Made by a program: the position numbers and the translations under genes. Source: Turbatrix aceti (taxonomy: Eukaryota > Nematoda > Chromadorea > Rhabditida > Panagrolaimidae). Taken from it: DNA of 64,000 nt. The notes under the pieces are model-generated. The model did not search any database. It worked only from the letters and a program-made list of their open reading frames with translations, and was not told the DNA's origin. Positions 43,101 through 55,404 of the stretch are shown piece by piece. The stretch's first letter is position 1, and each line of letters begins with the position of its first letter. The DNA lies in the NCBI GenBank assembly GCA_963969345.1, contig OZ017766.1, positions 10,292,001 through 10,356,000 on the forward strand, written 5' to 3'.

Positions 43101-44984
43101 GGACTCGGACACTGACACGGACACGGACTGCCTGTGGCCCCTGCACTGCACTGCACTGCTGCGCATCGCATGTTGTGTTGTTTTCTGTCGTCTGTTGTCT
43201 GCGCAAAGATCGTATGTTGGCGACGACGACGACGGCGGCGACGGAAAACAACGCCCGCCAGGCAGCGATGAGCAACGGCTGTCTCATCACATCAACACAA
43301 TTGTGTAATTTTTTTGTATCATAGATACTATATTTACTATTTTACGTCAGAATACATTACATCACAGAAATAAGTGATTCTAAAAAAATATAGTTGACGC
43401 ATCCAACGCATGAGTGAGAAGTTGAAATTTTTTGACGACTTGGCAGGGAGAAATTTTAAAATTATCCCATCGATGAGTCCGAAGGTGTCCTGAAAAATCA
43501 AAATTGTGAAATGGTATTATTATACATTTTTTTATGCATCACATCATTTTTTACTGAAAAATTGTATAAATGGATTTTTATGGTGGAAACGAAGAAATTT
43601 TTTTGTGAGGGACACTTTTAACGAAGAAATTTATTTGTGAGGGATACTTTTATTTATTTTAGTGAAAAAAAGTTGCATAACAAAGCACAATACACCAAAA
43701 AATTTTAATTTAAGAAAACGAGTAAGTGAACATTTTTTTACCGTGTTCGCAAACAATATCAAAATTGTTTATTATTTGAATCATTTGTGCTGAATTTTTC
43801 TATTCCAGAATAAAAACGTAAACTGAAGTGATTTGCATTTTCTTGTATTGGCAAAGTTTATGCATTTTATCTGCTTGCCAAAAAAATCGAAAACCTTTTT
43901 TCATGACCGCCAAAAAACAGCGATTGAGTACAGGTGGTAGCATTTATCAGCCACTGTCGTGGGAGAATAAATCAACTGGTGTTATCAGTTTACCACCCGG
44001 ATCAACTTTTTGCTCAGTTGATTTGTTTGCAAAAATAGGCAGGCCACACTGACAAAAGAGAGTGAGAGAGTAATTTCTCCAAAGCAAAACGTATTCTTTT
44101 TGAAATTTTGTGATCATCTTTTTTTGGTAACAAATTATTGATTTTTGCAACAAAAAGCAACAAATATACCCTAAAGTGTCACGTTCACTGACGAAAAAAC
44201 ATTGATGATTCGAATTCAACTTTCAGATAACCAAAAAAGTTGCAACTTTTACGATCACCGGTGATTGTCGACGACAACGATGTGTGAATTGCAGGTAATT
44301 CTGTAAGGTGTCAAAAGCTGTCCGAAAAAGAAAGTGCGCGCCGTTGTTCGCACGCGCGCGGAGAGCGTGAGGTGAGATTCATTGCGCAACTCAATCCCAT
44401 GCACGGAATCGTTTTTTTCCCTTGCAATTCTGAGGAAGCGATGGGGTAATTATTCCTCCATCCACTCACTTGCCGACGCGTCGTGTCACACAAATTGTTT
44501 GTTTGTATTACACAGATGATTGAGCTCACAATTACCGTATCAGTTGACAAATAAGCAGCCAACACTTTGTTTTAACGAAGCGCATGCAGCACAACGAGTG
44601 TTGGGTAATATTATGTGTGTATCCATAATAAGTGTGAAATGAAAACATGGCAATTATCGAGAAGGAAAGGAAAACTAACTGCGATTAATTATAATTTAAT
44701 GGGGTTTGTGTAAGTGACACGAATCACAGCTATAAATGGCTTTTTAACAGTAATTTTTACTTTTTTTTCGTTTTTTTATTTTACGGTATGTACCTGGAAC
44801 TCATTGGAGAGAATTGAGGAATCAAAAGTTGAGCGGTGGAATTTGATGCCCTGGATATCATTCTAAAATGTATCGGAAATGGTAAAAATAAATGTCAAGA
44901 CTACAAAATTGACGTCAAAAAACTTCCGATTAAAAAAAAAAGCACTGGATAACGTTCGAGAACAAAATTTTGTTACCTCATTTT

Positions 44985-45235
44985 TTTCAAAAAACTTTTA
45001 CTTTTTCCGAGTAACACTTTTTTTTGCTTATTTTATTACTTTAGGTGCGCTGAATAACATTCGAATATCGCTGTTTTATTACTTCTGTTTTTAGGAGTAA
45101 CATTTTTTGTCGCTATTTTATTACTTCGGATTTTTCGAGTAACAACTTTTGACACTGTTTTGTTACGTTTGATGCGCTGCATAACATTTAAAAATTGCTA
45201 TCGTATTATTTCTGGTTTTTTTGAGAACATTCATT
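44985..45235 (-). repeat. Hairpin-unit array 8, upstream of bsh
   Basis: Reverse orientation units about 650 bases upstream of the bsh start codon. Confidence 0.78.
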
Positions 45236-45888
45236 CATTTTCGTCAAAAAACACGAAAGTTTTCCAAGATGATCCCCAACATTGTATACATCCTAAAATA
45301 TGTCCGTTATGTATTATATGGATATGATGATACAGAGAAAATATGTCATGCTATTACGAGCATGCTTCTCCCATTAGCTACTCGTGTAATGTGATTATCC
45401 CCCGGAGTGAGTGCGGGTTATCCAAAAGTAGAAAATGACAGCTTTTTAGTTATGGCAAATTCATCGAGTTTTGACATTCAAGCTCATAATTGCATTGCTG
45501 TAGGGGACAAAAATGCAGAAACCTGTCAAGAACAATTTTTGGCGGTTGGGTACAAAAAAAATAAGCCCCCATGCGCCCTGTTTTCAAAAAATTATTATAT
45601 TATATAACCAAATTTTACTTGTTTCTGTTACTTTTTATCAGTTGAAAAGAGAAAACGACCATGCATCTATCTGGATAGATGTCGGCTAAATATTTTCTGG
45701 TCGTCGACACTGACATCAAAAAAAAGAGGAAGTACAAGTGGGCGGAGCTTCGGCCGGTTTGGTTGGTTGGTGACCGTATATATCGTATATTCATCCTTTT
45801 TTCTTTGGTCGCGCACTTTTACGCTTATTTGTAAACGAACTCGACTTGAATTTTTGTTAACCGTCGAAAAATTTTTTTTGGATTCAGA

Positions 45889-46921
<1,033 letters not shown>

Positions 46922-49642
46922 GTCACTCAAATCATGTAAACTACAGTAACCCGATAACGATCTCTGATAACCAACCCATCCCGCCATAAATATTACGTTC
47001 AACACCAAAAAATAAATACAAAATACTTGTGCAACAATCCCTTAAAAAATTTTTTTTTTGAAAATTGTTTGAGTTGCAATAAATATGTATGTACTATAAA
47101 AAGTGACAGTTTGTTTCCAGGATGTGCTACAGTAACCCCAGTACCCCTTACACCCCTCTTTTTCATATTCTTCGATTTGCGCATTTTGATGAGGCAATTT
47201 TGTAAAAAGGAAAAGGCAATTAGAACTAATACAAGAAAGAGAAAAGAAAAAGAGTCGCGCGATAGACAAGCCAATCATCTCACCCCTTTACGCATTTTTG
47301 GTCGTCCAATTAACAACTATTTCACCTCTCAAGCAGAAAACAAATTGCCCTCTTTCTTCGAAGTTTTGTGCTATCCTCGAGCTTGACTTCCGCCTGAATC
47401 GGGTGTTGTTATCGTAATCATGCTTCTTTTTTTACTTTTTTTTTCTGAGTATGAAATTTTTTTCAGGGTTCTGAAGAATTTTTTTTTATCGTAAAAATTT
47501 TTTTCTGTCGTAAAATAACTTTTTATCGGATTGTAATATTTTTATATCGTGACAAATTTTTTTTTGAAGTACCGTAACAATTTTTTTTATCGTAACAAAA
47601 AAATAAAAAATTATTATACATTGCAACAATAAAAAATTTGTAAAAAAAAATTTTATCCTAACAAAAAATTTTCCAAACCACTCAAATGGTCACGGATTAT
47701 AGTTCATTGCAAGCATGTAACCAGCGTGCAGGTCATGCCCTGGCACGCGCGCACGGCGGTCAACTCAAAGCTTCCCCTCCTCCTCACCGATGAAGGATTA
47801 TGCCGCTGCTTTGCTGCTCTGCGCACTCAAAAACATCGGTCCTAATTGAGTGCCAAAAACAAAGCCGATGAACCTGACAAGTGCCGATGCGCTCACACCT
47901 GCATGCACCTGTCTACCGTTTTACATACCGTTTGCATGGTGTCAAAAAAAGAAAACTTTTGTATACAAGAAGACAAATTATTTCTTTCACGCGCGGCAGG
48001 TAGTTCATAATCGCCGTTTGTTTGTGCAAGTCATTATGAGTGGTTTTTTCTGACAACTTTTCGAGTGGGAAGATACATACAAAACGGAAACGGCATCCTT
48101 CTTGGCATAATTACCTGTCATTGAGGGGCAAAAGAAAGGTTTAACATTGAAAAAAGTTGCTATCGATTTTTGGTAAACACGATTTATGTATGAATCGCAT
48201 ACAATACACATTTTTTATACGTGTTATGAAAAGTGTAACGTTTTCAGTTGTCATGTTAATAAAAAAAGAGAAAACATAACCGCACTTTTTGAAAGTAACA
48301 CTTTTTGGCGCTATTTTATTACTTTTCATTCTGCGAGTAACATTTTTTGGGGTTATTTTGTTACTTTCGGTGCGCCGAATAACATTTGAATTTCGCTGTT
48401 TTATTACTTCTGTTTTTTGGAATAATATTTTTTGTCGTCATTTTGTTACTTCGGATTTTGCGAGTAACAACTTTTGTCACTGTTTTGTTACTTTTATTGC
48501 GCCGCATAATATCTGACAATTGCACGCAAAAGCATTTGAAAGAAGTCAGACAACAATTTATTGATGGACAGAAAGAAAAGGTGCTAAAAGTCCAAATCCC
48601 GCACAAAAAGTGCAAAAAAATATGCACATGAAAGAAAAAATGTGTAGTAAGTATTTATTTTTGTCGGGACTCAGTTGGTAAATAGAATGCTCGAATGTTA
48701 TATATATATTTTGTTTAATTTTCATTACGCCGCGGTGTGTTGTCAGGAAATTACGATTCGGCGAGCTCCTGACATAGTATTTTGGCATTTGAGCCGGTTT
48801 GAATTGTGATCATGTGATTCAGGTCAGAGTAAGATTGCCTACCGATTGGTAACCTAAAAAGGAAATAAATATAAGTAGTATTTGACTATGTATATTTTTT
48901 ACATAAATTTCAACTTACTCAGATCAATGTTTCGGATAATTCTTCAAGGCGATTATAAATATATTCATTGTGCCGTCGTTGACCTGCACCGAGTGGTTAA
49001 AAACATTTCCGATCAGACGATGTTATTTCTGGATAACAAAATTAGAATAAGTAAAGTAAAAAACAACATCGTAAATATTTGGCAACGTAATAAATACAGA
49101 TAACTTACTCGTCGTTACTATTAATGTACATATTATATATATTTTTAATATGTTTAAATATATATAATGCAATTATGTATATTTATACATATTTATATAT
49201 TTATATTTCACAAGAAATCTACCTTTTTTTGCGGAGTGAAAAAAATTTTGTTAAAAATGATTTTTCCGTCCTTTTCAGCGATGAATCAACTCACATTGCG
49301 GCTGGTAGCCTCTGTCGTTTGTGCTTTCGGAAAACACCATGTTTGAGCATGGTGTACATAAAATCATGATGCATATACAATGATGAACATAACGATCGTT
49401 TCAAAAAAAATGAAGAAAGCAAAGATGGTAAAAAAAATTCTGTTTCGATCATATTTTTTTCTATTTTTTTAATAAGTAAGAAATTTTTGGGTTTTGTATA
49501 AAAAACATGAATGTATAAAAAAACGTGTATCGCATGCATGAAAAATACATTTGATACAAAAAATTAATGTATATTTTTTTCGTACCCAAAATTCATCAAA
49601 TTTCCGAAAGTCAGACATTTATTCACTTCATCCATAAAAAAA
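46922..49642. other. Convergent spacer between bsh and the candidate operon
   Basis: The spacer contains the bsh 3-prime region, a reverse hairpin array at about 48280-48520 and AT-rich sequence with short TATA runs near 49130-49210. No gene is recognised. Confidence 0.45.
48280..48520 (-). repeat. Hairpin-unit array 9, bsh downstream spacer
   Basis: Reverse orientation units in the convergent spacer. Confidence 0.78.
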
Positions 49643-51136
49643 TCATCCACCCAACAATTTCTGCTCGAGTCCCGGCAAATCATCAAACAATATCCTAAAT
49701 TTGTCAACAAAATGCCGAATAATAACTGCAAGTTCATCGGGAGTCTTGGTGAAGCTGTCCAGCTTGCACGCATGAGGTGGTGGTTCGGTTCGCGTATAGC
49801 TGGAGGTATCGGGATCGCGTAAAGCTGCTCGGTCGGCACGGGGCAACAAATCAGCGCAAAATGCAAGCGTGGATTCTTGGATCTGTCATAAGACATTTTT
49901 AGACGTTTTTTTAGATTCTGCACGATTGCTTACCTGTTTTTGGGTAAATCCAGCGATGATTTCTGATTTCAGCTTGACAAGTCGTCTTTGAAGATCACGC
50001 TCCGTGGTTTTTGTATTATTACCAGGTGGAAATTCGTTTTTTAGAAGCAAAAATGGTCGCAGACGCGCGCATAGGAAGAGTTTGGAATTTTTCTGCAAAC
50101 ATTTTATTGAAAAACTAAATTTTTTTGCCTATTTCATTTTTCAATTTTTTTTCAAACGTACCTTTTATTTAAATTTTTTTAAGTGTATTTTTAATGTTTT
50201 TATGTATACAGTAAAAAATAAAAAAATTATTTTTGTATTTTTTTAGTCGAAAAAATATTGTCAAATCAATTTTTTTTCGACGAAATATTGTAAAAAAATA
50301 TACAAAAATTTTTTCTGGAAAAAAATGCCTTTGTGGTTATAAAATACTGAAAAAGTTTTTTTTGAATGAAAAATACCGTAAATTTTTGGTAATGAAAAAA
50401 CACGATAAGATTTTTTTAACATAAATTTATATCGTAATTTTTTTATGCACCGTGCAGTTTTTTGGTAAAACAATGTAAAGTTTTTTTTGAAAAAATATCG
50501 TAACTTTTTTTTCAACTAATGTTTGTTTCAAAAAAAATTTCAAAAATCACTCACAGGAACCAAATCCTCAGAAACCTCGCAAAAAGCCATCCAATGCCTG
50601 CCACACTCGAGCAGCGTGCAAAGGTAGATGACAGCCCTCAGATGCTCCACAGCATCGACGATCTCAACACCCGGACAACCCTCGACAACGGCCAGCATCG
50701 TAGACCACCCATTGATCTGTTCACCAAATGTCCTGGGGGTTACGGTAATAAATTCTGCATAGGTTTCCCGAATTTTTTGCCATCGTGGATCCTCGGGTGA
50801 ACATTGCAGGGCTTCGTGGAGCAGAGCATCGAGGATTGCAAGTCGCCGGGAATCTTTGTGCTCGAAATCAGTCAGCATTTTGGAATAAGTATCGTAAGCT
50901 TCGGCGTGATAATTTTTGGCCGAAAAATATCCAGCGCGTTTTTCGAGGATGGAAAAATCATCCCAGATCGCGGATATCGTTGGGGGATAGGGTGGGTCGG
51001 ACATGAACCAGGATCCAGTGGGATAGGTGGATGGATCGTCATCCTCGGTGTCGGCGAAGAGGGCGTCCTTCGTGGCAGACGAACGAGGAACTGGCTCGTC
51101 GATTTCAAGATCGCAGAAACTGGAGAGAAAATCCAT
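49643..51136 (-). CDS. TPR-like protein, possibly C8orf76 family
   Basis: Three exons fit in phase 0: 51136-50555 (donor GTGAGT), 50092-49934 (donor GTAAGC) and 49882-49643, giving 326 residues. The middle of exon 1 has a helical pair resembling a tetratricopeptide unit (RAGYFSAKNYHAEAYDTYSK), and exon 2 gives KLFLCARLRPFLLLKNEF followed by a charged helix. The order of these parts resembles human C8orf76, a poorly characterised TPR protein of 380 residues, where a similar KACASFIRTRLLLQF block precedes the tail. The match is weak and was made from memory of the family pattern, so function is not assigned. Acceptor ATTCCAG lies one base before the ATG. It is the last gene of the minus-strand cluster, about 760 bases after the COA4 stop. 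Confidence 0.72.
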
Positions 51137-51329
51137 GCTGGAATTTTTTGGGGGTTAGACGCGGGTTTTTGAACAAAAACAGTTTTTATATTTATAAAAA
51201 AATATATTGAAAACAGACAAAAAAGTTGATTGTATTTTTTTTGTTCAACTCGCACGAACGTAAATAAAATGTAAATAAATAAATGAACCAAAAGTGATGT
51301 GAAAAGTGAAAAAAAAAATTACAAAAAAG

Positions 51330-51745
51330 TATCGTTACTTGCAAAAAAAGTAATAAAACATACGAAAAAAAAACGTATTATAAAAAGTGAAGTAACACAA
51401 AAGAAAAAAAATTAGGTTACTCGAAAAAACAGGAGTAATACTATAGCAATTTCCAAATGTTATGCAGCGCACCAAACGTAACAAAACAGTGACAAAAGTT
51501 GTTACTCGCAAAATCCGAAGTAACAAAATAACGTCCAAAAATGTTACTTCCAAAAACAGAAGTAATAAAACAGCTAAATTCGAATGTTATTCGGCGCACC
51601 TAAAGTAACAAAATAGTCGTAAAAAATGTTATTCGCAGAAGTAATAATGTTATTCCCAAAAAGTGAAGTAACAAAATAACGACTTTCAAATGTTACTCGG
51701 TGTACCTAACGTAACAAAATAAGCAAAAAAAGTTGTTATTCCATT
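51330..51745 (+). repeat. Hairpin-unit array 10, between COA4 and the C8orf76-like gene
   Basis: Forward units filling most of the 757-base spacer between two genes of the candidate operon. Confidence 0.8.
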
Positions 51746-51892
51746 AAAAAAAATTTTTTAAGTAAAAAAAGGCTCGCTAACCTCAAAAAACCTCACTTTT
51801 CTTCTTTTCAACAAAAACTACATTTATTCAACCAAAAAAAATTCAACAAGCTAGATAAATATCTAAAAAATACAAAAAACAGTCAAAAATTC

Positions 51893-52201
51893 TTATTTTT
51901 CCTTCTGCTTATCAGGCGAAGGCGAAGGAGGTGCTTCTTTCTTGGCAGCAGCAGGAGCCGGTGGGCTGGAGGGCTTCCGACTGGCTGCCACGCATTCTTT
52001 GAAGGCGAGAACTTCTACCTGACACTTTCTCCAATCCCGTTTTTCGCCCATGCAGTCGACGGTTGCCAGATGTTGATCCCAGCAGCCTGTATCCCTGATC
52101 ATCTTTTCGACCTTGTCTTCGACGTCTTTGTCCGCTGACCAGTCGTGTCCACCGGTTGGAACGGGAACGGTTTCGGCAGGCTTTGCGATCGGCTCGGGCA
52201 T
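51893..52201 (-). CDS. COA4: Cytochrome c oxidase assembly factor COA4 (CHCHD8)
   Basis: COA4 is a small intermembrane-space protein imported by the MIA40 disulfide relay and needed for assembly of respiratory complex IV. It is a single exon of 102 residues. Two exact C-x9-C pairs form the CHCH domain: C-WDQHLATVD-C and C-QVEVLAFKE-C. The pattern of W, H and C residues (GCWDQHLATVDCMGEKRDWR, then KCQ, then AFKEC) matches human COA4 closely. The N terminus is proline-rich without a cleavable presequence, and the C terminus is a proline, alanine and lysine-rich tail. Acceptor ATTTTTAAG precedes the ATG by two bases. AATAAA on the minus strand lies about 60 bases after the stop. The gene sits about 630 bases after WDR83 in the same orientation. 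Confidence 0.9.
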   Translation of the reverse strand: MPEPIAKPAETVPVPTGGHDWSADKDVEDKVEKMIRDTGCWDQHLATVDCMGEKRDWRKCQVEVLAFKECVAASRKPSSPPAPAAAKKEAPPSPSPDKQKEK

Positions 52202-52834
52202 TGCTTAAAAATAAATATCGTCATTTTTTTTGAAAAATACAGTAAATTTTTTTTTCAAAATACATATCGTAATTTAGATAAAATACCGCAATTTTTTTAA
52301 AAACTATTGTCGGTAACTTTTTTTTCAACCGATTTTTTTTTAAATTACCGTAATTATTTAACAAAAAAATCATATTTTTCAATACAAAACAGAAATTAAG
52401 AAAAAAAATACTGAACACAAATTTTTTTCCAAAAACGTATCGTACTTTTTTTTGAATTTTAAAACAAAGTCACTTTTTTTTCAAAAATATCGTAATTTCT
52501 TTAAAAAAAATAAAAGCAGTTTTTTTTCAAAAAACAATTTCTTTACCTTTTTTAAAAACAGTTTTTTTCATAAAAACCTATTTTTTTTACTAAAAAATAT
52601 TTCGTTTCAAAAAAAATACTTTTTTAAATTTGTTCTTAAAAAAATATCAAAAAAACCGTGATTTTTTTCTAATTTAAAAAAATTGATAAATACTATTTTT
52701 TTCAAAAAAAAATTTAGATAAATACTATTTTTTTTTAATTTTAGTAAATAAAAAATAGCAATTTAAAAAAAAAATATGCAAGCGCGTTTCAACGCCTCAA
52801 ATCTTCCAAAAAAACATCCTTTAATCCGCATCAT

Positions 52835-55061
52835 TTATGCAATCACTCCACCAAGCGGATTTTCTTCCGGATCCATCCATACAAAAACCCGATCCCTAGA
52901 TACGGTCAACAATATACACTTTTTGGGATGAGCTGACATGGAATGCACAAAAGTTGCCGGTCGATGGTCGAGTGCAGCAAGGAGTCTCTTCGTCACAAAA
53001 TCAAAGACGTAAACCTGTCCATCGCCGGAACCCGTAACAATTTCATTCTTCGTCGCCAGAATTCCGCATTCGAGTCTGAAGTCATCGTCATTCTTGTGTC
53101 CGCTGTATTCTGCGAGTTGTTTTCCCGTCAGACGATCGACGACAAAGAGTGGCCTTTTCATCGCTGCAACCAGCACGCACTGACCGTCATCTGTAAGGTG
53201 GGCATCCATGACGGCTTCGTCGACGTCAACTTCTCCAAGTGTGCCCTTTCTGACGTCGTAGATTCGGAGTTTGTGATCTGCGGAACCGGAAATTATCGTA
53301 CTCGCTTTCACTTTTAACTGAAATGAAAATAAATATCAAAATGATAATAAAATTGGTCAATTTGGAGTAAAAATGTAAAAACGATCGTAAAAAGCAAAAA
53401 AAAACAGACTAAAAAAAATTTATGTCAAAAGGTACAAAAATATCGTAAAAATTAAGAAAATACTGTTCCAAAATACCGTAAAAAAGTAATATAATATTTC
53501 GCACAAAAAAACATTTTGACCCAAAAAAAGTTACGTTCAAACCCAAATTTAGAACCAAAAGGTAAAAAACGTGTTCATTTGTCAAAAAACCGTAATCCAA
53601 CATCTTCAGGCTAAAAAACACCGTAAAAAAGAAATACAAAAGTAACATGCAACCATAAAAAAGTAATTTTAGAACAACAACACTATACGATTCAAAATCA
53701 AACGGAATAACACCTTTTTACATTATTTTGTTACTTTTTATTCTGCGAGTAACATTTTTTCTTGAATAATTTGTTACTTTAGGTGCGCTGAATAACATTC
53801 AAAAGTCGCTGTTTTATTACTTCTGTTTTTGGAAGTAACATTTTTGGACGTTATTTTGTTACTTCGGATTTTGCGAATAACAACTTTTGTCACTATTTTG
53901 TTACGTATGGTGCGCAGAATAACATTCGACAATTTGTATCGTATTATTTGTTTTTTCGCGTAACGACATTTTTCTTTTTTAGTCACTTTTTTTGCGATTT
54001 ATAATACATTTTTTGTGCCTAATGTTAGGCCAAATAAAAATTATTTGAACTCAAAAAATCAAAATCAAAAAAATGAACTCACACACAAAATAGCATCGCT
54101 AGCATCGTCGATTGTCTGGATGACCTCCCTTCTGTCTCGCAGGTCCCAGACAATGATATTGCCTTCCTGCCCGGCGGAAAAAGCGACACTGGATTCGTCG
54201 TCAAAGGCCACAGCGTTGACCCAACCGCTGTGACCTCGGAATCGCTTGATCAGCTTTCCGGTTTCGACGTTGAAGACGCTGGCGACCTTGTCGGTCCCGC
54301 CGGCGAGAATCATGGAATTGTCGGCGCTGCTTGAGACCGCCCTGACCTCGCCACCGCATCCGTGATAGGTATGCAGGAGAGCAGCTTTGTAGGGGTTCCA
54401 CAGACGGACTGTTTTGTCCACCGATCCGGTCAGGCAGTAGTTTCCGTTGGCTGAAAAGATTTTTTTGAGCAAAATAAAATTTTAGTGTAAAAAACGATTT
54501 TTTGTTTGATTTTAGAAAATGCATCCAATTTTTTTTGCAACGCGTGAGCATTTATATAATCCAAATTTTCGTTGCAAGAGTTAAAAAAACTATAATTGTT
54601 GTACGAAAAGATAATTTTAGTTATGAAAGAATTGGTTTAGTGACACTACTCCTATTTTATACGAAAGAATTTGGTAAATAATTTTATTTATAAATAAAAA
54701 AAGGAAACGCTATAAAAATATTTTTTATTGTGACTGCGTGCGCTTTTTTATACCGTAATTTTCGTTGCAATAAACTTCACAATACAATATTTTTGAAAAA
54801 AAGTTTTTTTTAGTAAAACAAATAACGAAATGAAAATTGCATTTTTGTTTCAAAAAAACAAAAATTGAACGATTTTCGTTGTAGGAGCAGCGCATATGCA
54901 ATTTTGCGTTTCAAGAACAATGAAAACGTAAAATTCGTATTTTTTTTGTTAACAATAAAAAAAAATATACCATTGAATCTGACAGTTCTGAGGGCACCCT
55001 GTTGGCAAGAATACGAGTGAACCAACTTCGTTGGCAGTGGTCTATTCGGTGACGGAAACAT
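52835..55061 (-). CDS. WDR83: WD-repeat protein WDR83 (MORG1)
   Basis: WDR83 is a seven-bladed WD40 scaffold linked to MAP kinase signalling and to the spliceosome. Three exons fit in phase: 55061-54971, 54450-54083 and 53317-52835, giving 313 residues against 315 in human. Exon 1 ends with QGALRTVRFN; exon 2 continues NGNYCLTGSVDKTVRLWNPY, then LIKRFRGHSGWVNAVAF and GNIIVWDLRDRR. Exon 3 has STIISGSADHKLRIYDVR, DDGQCVLVAA, QLAEYSGHKNDDDFRLECG and SGDGQVYVFD, each aligning with the human order, including the conserved GHKN. Acceptor TTTGCAG is 10 bases before the ATG. Intron 2 carries a reverse hairpin array. The gene lies 344 bases downstream of LRR1 in the same orientation. Confidence 0.94.
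53720..53975 (-). repeat. Hairpin-unit array 11, WDR83 intron 2
   Basis: Reverse orientation, so forward relative to transcription of WDR83. Confidence 0.8.
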
Positions 55062-55404
55062 GTTTTTCGTCTGCAAAAAAAACACACATTTTTCAAAAAA
55101 GATTTTTTTTAATAATTCAATTCCAAATTTTCTCAAATTCAAGTATTTCAAGGCCAAAACCATAAAAAAACCTTCGTTTATTCAAATTTTCCAAATCTTT
55201 CCAGACTAAAAAAAATTTATTTATAAATACCGTAACAACATAAATAAATATAATATTTATATATAAAATACTGGACAAATATTAACAATGTCGATGATGA
55301 TGATGATTATGCCGATAATGATGGGGAGATCCATAAAAATGAAATGAAAGAAGGAAAAAAAATAAGAGATCAAAACTTCAAAAAAAAAATCCAAAAACTC
55401 CGAA

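Larger units (their letters stand above)
39850..45888. other. Gene-poor spacer upstream of the homeobox gene
   Basis: No supported gene is visible. Homopolymer-rich AT sequence dominates. A reverse hairpin array lies at about 44985-45235. Less AT-rich islands occur at 43020-43300, containing repeated GACACGGACA and GACGACGAC-type runs, and at 44270-44560. The latter could hold enhancers or untranslated exons of the Bsh gene, but nothing specific is seen. Confidence 0.4.

Noticed and set aside
43081..43308. Open frame with acidic and cysteine-rich peptide
   Set aside because: Built from simple repeats (GACACGGACA, GACGACGAC) without splice logic or family resemblance.
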